DNA of 64,000 nucleotides, taken from NCBI GenBank assembly GCA_037349105.1, contig JAYJMM010000093.1:496001-560000 (forward strand). Reading direction: 5' to 3'. Source of the stretch: Limnomonas spitsbergensis (Eukaryota > Chlorophyta > Chlorophyceae > Chlamydomonadales). Below, piece after piece: positions 53,101 through 62,100 of the stretch. Each line of letters opens with the position of its first letter. Within the stretch, counting starts at the first letter, position 1. Made by a program: the position numbers and the translations under genes. The notes beneath the pieces were generated by a model. That model was given only the letters and a program-made list of their open reading frames with translations. It was not told the DNA's origin and did no database searches.

Positions 53101-56100
53101 TATGTGTGAATGATGTGTGGACCAGGGGTGTGGATCATGGGGTGCAAATCGAGGGTTCAGCAGGAATGTTCACATAAATATCGAAGGTGTGGATCAGGGG
53201 TGGGAATCACGGGCGTACACCAGGTGTGAATATGAGGTATAAATCCAAGGTATGAATCATGTGCGTGAATCAAGGGCTCAGCTATAAAGGTTTTGTCCAT
53301 CCAGGTCATCAAGATTCCGCAGGAGGGAAGCCAGGTGTGAATCATGCAAGTGTGGACCATGGGTTCGAACATTGTGTGAATCAGGGGTGTGGATCACAGC
53401 AGCCGCCCCCACCCGTACCTCCGCGAGTCGCTGCCGCCCCCCAGCCCCCCGCCGGCCGCCCCGCCCTCCTCAAAGCCCTCCGCGCCGTCCGCGCCGGAGG
53501 GCTCCACTGGCTCGCTGTCGTCGAGCTCGCCGTCCGTGCGGCCCGCGGCGGACGCCTCGCGCGAGGTGTGCGGCGGGTGGCCGGTGGTAGAGGTCAGGGA
53601 GCGCACTGGTGCTGGCGGCGAGTACACGAACTCATCGCGTCGCTCGACAATGTTGGGGAATGCAACTTTGGGTCGGACCTGGCAGGGTTCAAGATTGGGG
53701 TTTAAGCAAGGTTCAGGGCTATAGAGCTCAGGAAGGATCTGGGGTTTACGTTTATAAATGTTAGGGTTCGGGTTTATATTAAGGGTTTGAGAGTATATAG
53801 GGTCGACGAAGGTTAAAGGATGAGATGTACAGAAGGAGAGGGTGTAACAACACTAAACCATCAGTGCTGTACCATGGAAGCTGTACCCACCATGCTCGCA
53901 TCCAGGTTTAGGGTTGATGGTTAAGGGTTCAGCATTCAAACATCAAATCCCTGACCTCACTCGATCTCACAGACCATGCTCGCATTCATGTATTGGGTTG
54001 ATGGTTAAGGGTTCAGCATTCAAACATCAAATCCCTGACCTCCATCCCCCTCACAGACCATGCCACTGTACCCACCATGCTCGCATTCAGTGCCTACGGA
54101 TTGCAGCTAACCATTTGAATCGTGCTTTTACTTTGTGTGGCTCAGCAACAAATATCAAGCACATTCCAGCCTCTGGCTAGAGGCCCCAGGTGTGGCCAGC
54201 CATGCAGCGCTGGTTACCTCCAGCTGTGCTGAGGCAGCCTGCCGAAGGTAGACAGGCAGCGGAAAAAGAAACTATATTTAACCATCAAGCCCTCCCCCCA
54301 TCCCTCCCTCCCTCCTGCCCACCATGCTCGCACTCGGGTGCAGGGTTTAGGGTTTAGGGCTCAGCATTGACATTTTAAGCCCCCATCCCTCCCTTCCTCC
54401 TTCCCACCATGCTGGCCATCACAGTCTCCGACACGCCGCCATTGAGCACGGTGCCGCTGGGTGACTGACGCGATTGTCGGTTCCCACCAGCCTTGCGCGG
54501 CCCTGCCGAATTGATCTGAGGCAGGCGGGCGTTTTGTCCGCCACCGCCGCTGTTATGGGGATGGGGCTTGCCAGCCGTTAGAGAGCTGCAGTACAAGTGT
54601 GGACGGAAGGGAGAGGACGGGAGGTACAGACTCAGGGGAAGATTAAGTGTGGATGGGGGTGAGAAAGTTTGGGTTTGGGCGGAGGGGCTGTAATCACCGC
54701 CAGTTATGGACGGCAGCATCCAAACCGTCCCAACCGACATATACCAGAATGTCGGTTGTAACCCCTGACAGGTCAGTTGTACCCCCCACCAGTTCATACC
54801 TGGTAGTGTGGACGGAGCTGTAACTCCCGCCAGTTATGGGCGGTAAGAGCCCGCCCGCTCCAACCGACATTTCCCACGTGAGCTGACCCAGGCCATAGCT
54901 GGAGCCGCCATCATACATGTCCTGAAGGTGGTTAAGACAGTTGAGGCGGTTAGGGCAGGTGAGGCAGGAACGTCCCAACCGTTTTAATCGAATTTGATGG
55001 CTCTGTTGGCCCAGGCCATCATACACATCTGGCAGGTGGTTAGGGTTGTTGAGACGGTGAAGGCAATTCCCAACCTGTTCACACCTGTCGCAGCGCACTT
55101 ACAAGAAGCTCGTCTGGCACGAACCCCCTGCCAGCTCAGCCTTCACACACCCTTCACACACTCCCAGTTCATACACACCCGTGCAATCAGATTGTTCAGC
55201 ACTGCCCTGCCGCCCGCAAGCTCAACCTTAACACACTTTTTGTACTCTTCCTTCACACACCCCATACTCCCCAGTTCACACCTGCTCCGTCGCATTCTCG
55301 ATCAGCTTGTCTAGCGCTGCGCCGCCCGCCAGCTCAGCCTTGTACATCCGGGTGCGGTTCTGCGGGTGCAGCGAGATGTTCTGCACGATCGAGCTGCACA
55401 GGTGGAGCAGCTTTCGCTCAGCTTCCCCCGCCGGCGCCACCACGCCCGCGCCGCCTGCCAGGCGGCCTGCCAGCATGGTGTTGGTGCCAAGGAGCACCAT
55501 GAGGCCTTTTTTGGCGACCAGCGGCTGGACGCTGCGGAGCACACTGACGTTGAGGAGCGCAGCGAAGAGGACAAAGTAGACGTCCTGCAGCAGGTGGGGA
55601 AGTGTTGAGAATGTGTGAACAAAATGTGGAGGGAGGGAGGAAAAAGTAAGTGGTGGAGGGGACCTTCACCTGCTGCTCATCTCCCCAAGGCCGTTCCCTT
55701 GTCATCATCCGGCACCGGCTGCTGTTGCTGCTGCTCCCCCCCTTTCCCCTCCCCTCCCCACCTCCCCCCCCCCACCACCTGTTGCGCTTCTACCAAGCTT
55801 AAGTTCTCCACGAAGGCCGTTCATTCATCATCATCCGGCACCGGCTGCTGTTGCTGCTGCTGCCCCCTCCCCCCCTCCCCCTCACCTGCTGCGCTTCTAC
55901 CGAGCTCATGTCTTTCGCGAAGGCCGTTCCCTCGTCATCATCTGGCACCGGCTGCTGTTGCTGCTGCTGCTTCCTCTTCATGACCTGTCCCCTCTTGCCC
56001 GTCACCAGGTCCTGATAGCGACGGTTCACACGCTTCAGGAGGCCCACGAGGGAATCGATGCCGCCCAGAACCGTCACCACAGACTTGGCGTCCCGTACAT

Positions 56101-59100
56101 GCTCCCTGCAAATGTGTGAGAGAGATTGTGTGCAAGTGTGTGTGTGTGTGTGAGAGGAAGAGAGTGTGTCTGTGTGTGCACGCTCATCAATGTGCTTAGA
56201 GGGTTTGGGGTTTCAGGAGGCTCACGAGGGAGTCGATGCCGCCCAGAACCGTCACCACAGACTTGGCATCACATACATGCTCCTTGCAAGTGTGTTTAGG
56301 GCCTAAGTTTCAGGAGGCCCACACCCTCGTTCCACACCTTGCGTCCGGGCAGCCGTACGGCGCCACGTAGCAGGCCCTCGCGATGCCGTGGCAACCGCGG
56401 TACTCCAGCACCGGGATCTTGCTGTTAATGAGATTAATGAAGCCGGCAATGGAGGGGACCAATCCTTCAGCGGGAGGCTTCTGAAGGGGGGTCGGGGTTA
56501 AGGGTTCAGGCACCAGGCCAGGTTACGGGTTAAAGGTTGTGTTCAAGGTTCAAGTTACTAGGCCATCAGCGGGAGACTTTTAAAAGGGGGGCAAGGGCGA
56601 GGGGACCTGAGGTTCAGAATTCGGTCTAGGCAGAGGGTTAAAGGTTGTGGTTGAGGTTTAAGGTTCAGGCACCAATCCAACACTGCGATCTTGCTGTTGA
56701 TGAGATTGATAGAGCCGGCGATGGAGGAGACCATTCCTTCAGCGGGAGGCTTCTGAAGGGGGCGAGGGGGATTGTAGGTTTAGGGTTTAGATGCCAGGCC
56801 AGTTGAAAGGTTAGGGTTTAACTCCCTGGCCAATCCATACCCCGCCCCCCTGCTCACCAAACTCCCTGACGAGGCCAGTACACCTCCGCAGGTAGTCTGC
56901 CCCCCCCCCCTGCCTCTCTGCCTCTCTGCCCCCCCTTCACCCCCCTACCTCTCTGCCCCCCCACCCCCCCCTGCCTCTCTGCCCCTGCCTCTCTGCCCCC
57001 CCCTCCTGCCTCTCTACCCTCCCCCCCCTGCCTCTCTGCATCTCTGCGCCCCCCCCCCCTGCCCCCCTGCATCTCTGCCCCCCGTTCACCCCCCTACCTC
57101 TCTCCCCCCCCCCCCCCCCCCTGCCTCTCTGCCTCTCTGCCCCCCCCCCCTCCTGCCTCTCTACCGTCCCCCCCCTGCCTCTCTGCCCCCCTGCCCCTCC
57201 CCCTCCCCCCTGCCTCTGTGCCCCTGCCTCTGTGCCCCCCCCTTCCCCCCCCCCCCCTGCCTCCCTGCCCCCCCCCTCCTGCCTCTCTGCCCCTCCCCCC
57301 TGCTCCTCCCCTGCACCTGATGTGGCCACTGCACCTCGACCGGCAGCATGACCCCCGGGAACAGCTTCAAATTCGAATGCCGCTCCGACAGGAACGACAG
57401 GCAGCCGCCGGCCATCGAGCGCAACGAAGCCGGCCACGCTGCGCGGTTCATGACGTCCAAGAGCTTTGCCGCCACGCCTGTTTCTATGGTGCATCGCTCC
57501 ATGTTGGCGCTGCGGCTGCAAACGTTCCAGAGGGTGAGGATACCCAGCTGCATACTCTTCCATGCAGCGGGCAGACGCAGACCGACGATCTTGACCAGGA
57601 TGGTGAGCGCGCGTTCCTGACCGGGGAGGGGAGGGAAGAGTGATGTGCGGGGAGAGGGAAGAGTGATGAGTGAGAGGATATAAAAGTGATGCATGAGGGG
57701 GGGGAAGAGTGGGGAGTGAGGGCTGGGAAGAGTGAGGGGAGTGAGCAGGGGGCGGGGAGCAGGCAGACGCAGCCCGACGATCTTGACCAGGATGGAGAGA
57801 GCACGTTCCTAACCGGGGAGGGGATGGAAGAGTGATGCATGAGGAGAGGGAAGAGTGATGCGGGAGGGGAGGGACGAGTGATGAGTGTGTAGAGGGAACA
57901 GGGAGCGGCAAGCAGGCACATGCAGCCCGACGATCTTGACCAGGATGGTGAGCTCGCGTTCCTGACCGGGAAGGGGAGGGAAGAGTGATGCATGAGGAGG
58001 GGGAAGAGTGATGAGTGCGGGGAGGGAAGAGTAAGCAGTGACGGCTGGGAAGAGTGGGGAGTGAGGGGAGTAAGGAGGGAACGGGGAGCAGGCAGACGCA
58101 GCCCGACGATGTTGACCAGGATGTAGAGGGGAAAGAAAAGGGGGGGGGATGAAGGAGTGGGGAGGAGTGATGAAGAGTGGGTAGTGAAGAGTGGGCAGGC
58201 AACACAGAGCCGTTGCAACTGGGCCAATAGACCAGCCTCCGGCCAGAGACCCCAGCAGCAGGCACCTTGGTGGACCAGCGATGTAGCTGAATTGTGGCTT
58301 AATTACCGGTATGCATAACTCAACCCTTGAAGGTGCTGAATTGTAGCTGAATCACTGTTCCATCATGGGGAAGAACTAGGGAGTGCTACACCTTGGTCTT
58401 CTCCACCACGACTACCGGTTCCGGAGCCCGCACCCCAACAGTCCACCATGCAGCAGGCGACATTCTGCACCAGCCCCCCCCAGCCTTAGCCCGCGAAATA
58501 GCTGAATTGTGGCTGATTTCCCGGTATGCAACCAACTACAGCCTTTTGCAGACAGGCCAGGCTGAGCGAACCGAAAAGTGCCGCACCTCAGTCTTCTCCA
58601 CGACGGCCACCGGCTCCGAAGCCCGCGCATCAACAGTCCACCAGGTCTACTTACAACAAGTAGCTGAATTGTAGCTGAAGTACGCATAACTATACCTACA
58701 AGTAGCTGAATTGTAGCTGAAGTACGCATAACTATACCTACAAGTAGCTGGATTGTAGCTGAAGTATGCATAGCTTAAGCTACAAGTAGCTAGATTGTAG
58801 CTGGAAACGCTAGGACAGCGAGCAAAAACTAACGACCCCCTGGGCCAGCAACCAACAGACAATTACCAAGTTTCGCACCTTGGTCTTCTCCACGACGGCC
58901 ACCGGCTCCGGAGCCCGCGCCTCAACGGTCCACCAGGTTTGCTTGCGCACGCCGGGCGGCGCCGTCAGCTTAAATAAGTCGAGCTCACGCTGCTCATCCT
59001 GTAGTCCACACATTTCACACAAGTGTGAATGTGGTACATGCATCCAGGCGGTACATGTGTGTGCCTAGGCAGTACACCGCGTTCAAGCAGTACACATGTC

Positions 59101-62100
59101 TAGGCAGTACCGGTACGCAACAGTGGGGTGCGGATGCCAGTGTGTAGGGTGCGTTCAACCCGCCCCCACACTTCCCCATCCCTCTCAACACTTTCCACAC
59201 CTCAACGTCGTCCTCGATCATGAAGAGGCAGAGCGAGGCCACAAGGAATTCGAAAAGCTTGAGCACCGGAACATCGTTTGCCTGGCCGTTGTCGTCTTGC
59301 TCCACCATGGAGGGCAGCCATGACTCGCCCACCTGCACAGGGTGATTCATAATGCATGTGAGGTTCACACTTAACATACTGGTTCACGCTCAGTATCCGG
59401 GTTCACACTTTTTGTAGGGTGGTGGTTTCAATACTGCATACTTAACAACAACATATCGCAACATCTGTGCACCATCACCCCTCAACATCTGCAACAACAT
59501 CACATTGCGAAATATGCAACCCCACCTTGCAACATCTGTGCATCATCACCCCGCAACATCTGCAGCATCTCTCACCGAGACCAGCGTCTCTAGCCCCCAG
59601 TTCTCTTTGAGCTGCTTGTCAAACTTCTTGACCAGTTCGTCCGCCTTGATGTCCGCCTAGCAGGGTTGAGGAGATGCAAATGTGATTCAGCTACCCTTCA
59701 GCTACCCTTCAGCTACAATTTGGATGTGCTCCAGGTACGTCTAATGGAGCTGCTTCAGTTTTCAGCTACAGCAAAAGCTACAGTAGTAACAGCGGCAGAG
59801 CACCACTTTCAGCGGCATCAGCAACAGTTGAGTGACAGAGACAATGGCACCATCTACAGAGGCAGCAGCAACGGCAGCACCAGCAGAAGCAGAAGCAGAA
59901 GCAGCACCACCATCAGCACCAGAAACACAGGCACCGCCGCCGCAGCAGCAGCTAAACATCATTATTTATCAACAGCGCCAGCACCAGAGACACCCCGACC
60001 CAAAAGAAATCTTTAAAATCTGTAAGCCTTATCCCAAAAACCAAAAGACCTCTCTCACCGTCGCGCTCAGTTGCCGCTTGAGCTCTGTACGCGCAACTTC
60101 GCCGCCTGCCTCTCCTCCACTACGCACCTCCAAGGGCGAAGCGCCACCCACGCCACGGGGGGATGTCCCGCTAGCCCGACTACGCGAGGAGCGCTCGGTG
60201 CCGCCCGCTCCGGGCCGGCTGCGGCTGCTGTCCATACCTCCTCCCTGAGACTTTGAGCCAGCCGCAGAGCCAAAGCTACCGGGCGTGCCGCCGCCGCCGC
60301 CGCCGCCCACACTACCACCGCCGCCGCCAGCCGAGCCGCCGCTGCCTCTGCTTCGCTCCATATCTTCCCCCCCCGCCGAGCCCCCCTCCTGCTGCGCCTC
60401 CGCCCTGTCCCACGCCGCTGCGGCGGCCGACTCGAAGCCCACTCCCGCGCCCAGCGCCGCGCCAGCCTCGTCCTCCCCGCCGTTGATCTGCGAGCCCCCC
60501 GAACCGCCCCGGGCGACAACAGGCTGTACGGCCTCCTCGTCCCCGCCTGCCAGGTCGCCAACGCCCACAGCTATCTTGTCCTCATACTCCGCCACACCCA
60601 ATACATTACCATCCTCATCGGGTACAGTCGTCAGCTTCTTCACCATGTCCGTCTTGATCGTCACCTGTCCGTCAGGTAGGGTTTAGGGTTAAGAGTAACG
60701 GGTTAAGGTTAAAGAATCTAGCTTTTGGCTTAGGGTTATGGGTTTAGGCTTAAAACCTTTACCCTAGCATGAGCTTCTTCATCATGTCAGTATTGACCGT
60801 AACCTGTCCGTCATGTAGGGTTAAGGTATATGGGTTATTGGTTATAGGTTTAGGGTTCTGGGTTTAGGATTAAGGTATGGCTTTTAGGCTAAACAGTAGT
60901 TTAGGGTTTAAGCTAAATAACCTTAACCCTTGCATGCACATCTACACCATGTCGGGCTTGACTGTCACCTGGTCATGCATAATTAGGATTCAGGGATAAT
61001 GGAGATAATGGCATAGGGGTCAAACCCCCAAACCCTTGTATGCACCTCCTCCCCATACCCTAATCCCATGCCTACTGAAGGGTTAAGGGCTTGACCATCA
61101 CGGTCTAGGAGTAAAACCCTAAACCTTGTCACCTGGTCATGGATGTCGTGGAGTGTGATCGCGTCGTTCAGCTTGCTGGCCATGCCGGATGCCGCCTTGT
61201 TCGCAGGGTTCACAGAGAAGCTCGAGCTCAGCACTGTGCGATTTTCGGGGTTCCTGCAGATCCAGGGTTCATGGATTCTCAAACCCCACTTAACAAATAA
61301 ATTATGAACCAGACTCTGGACAGCCAAACCGGTTGACCATGCATGGCGCAGACATGGTTGCGGGAGTCACGGAGAAGCTTGAGCTCAGCACCGTGCGGTT
61401 TTCGGGGTTCATGCAGGAACAGGGTTAAGGTTTGCATGTTTAGGGTTAAGGGTTGCGTGTTTGGGGTTTTAGGGTTGCATGTTTAGGGTTAAGGGTTGCG
61501 TGTTTGGGGTTTTAGGGTTGCATGTTTAGGGTTAAGGGTTGCGTGTTTGGGGTTTTAGGGTTGCATGTTTAGGGTTAAGGGTTGCGTGTTTAGGGTAGGC
61601 GACAGGAGAGGGCCGGAGGTTCAGGGTTAACCATTATTTTGTTTAGGGTGCTGGGTACTGGGTTGAGTGTTTAGGGCTGAGTCCATCAACAAGGCGGAGT
61701 ACATCTAGAACTGCAGATCTCAGGATCTGTAGATCTGACTGATTTGTCCCCCCACCTGAGCAGGATCCACATCCCTGCCATAAGGAACTCGATCATCTCG
61801 CTGTTGCTGCTGTCCATCAACAAGGCGGAGTACATGGACAGCTCAGCAGCCTCGATGGGGCCAGACATGGTGGTGAGGAACATGGCACCAATAGCAGCAG
61901 CCTGAGCAGGGTAGAGTGGGTGAGTGGGTTGGACGAGTATAAGTAGTTCCAGGGGGAAGGGGGCAAGGGTAGGGAGAGAGGCTAGGGGATGGTGCGACGG
62001 GTCCAGACATGGTGGTGGGGAACATGGCACCAATAGCAGCAGCCTGAGCAGGGTGGGTGGGGGGTGGGTGCGTGGGTGGGACGAGTTGAAGTAGTTCCAG

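Noticed and set aside
56862..56905. Possible small exon [12 protein letters not shown] in the minus-strand gene
   Set aside because: It matches the end of exon 57616-57335 (LPVEVQWP) and is better explained as an echo; the neighbouring exons join in phase without it.
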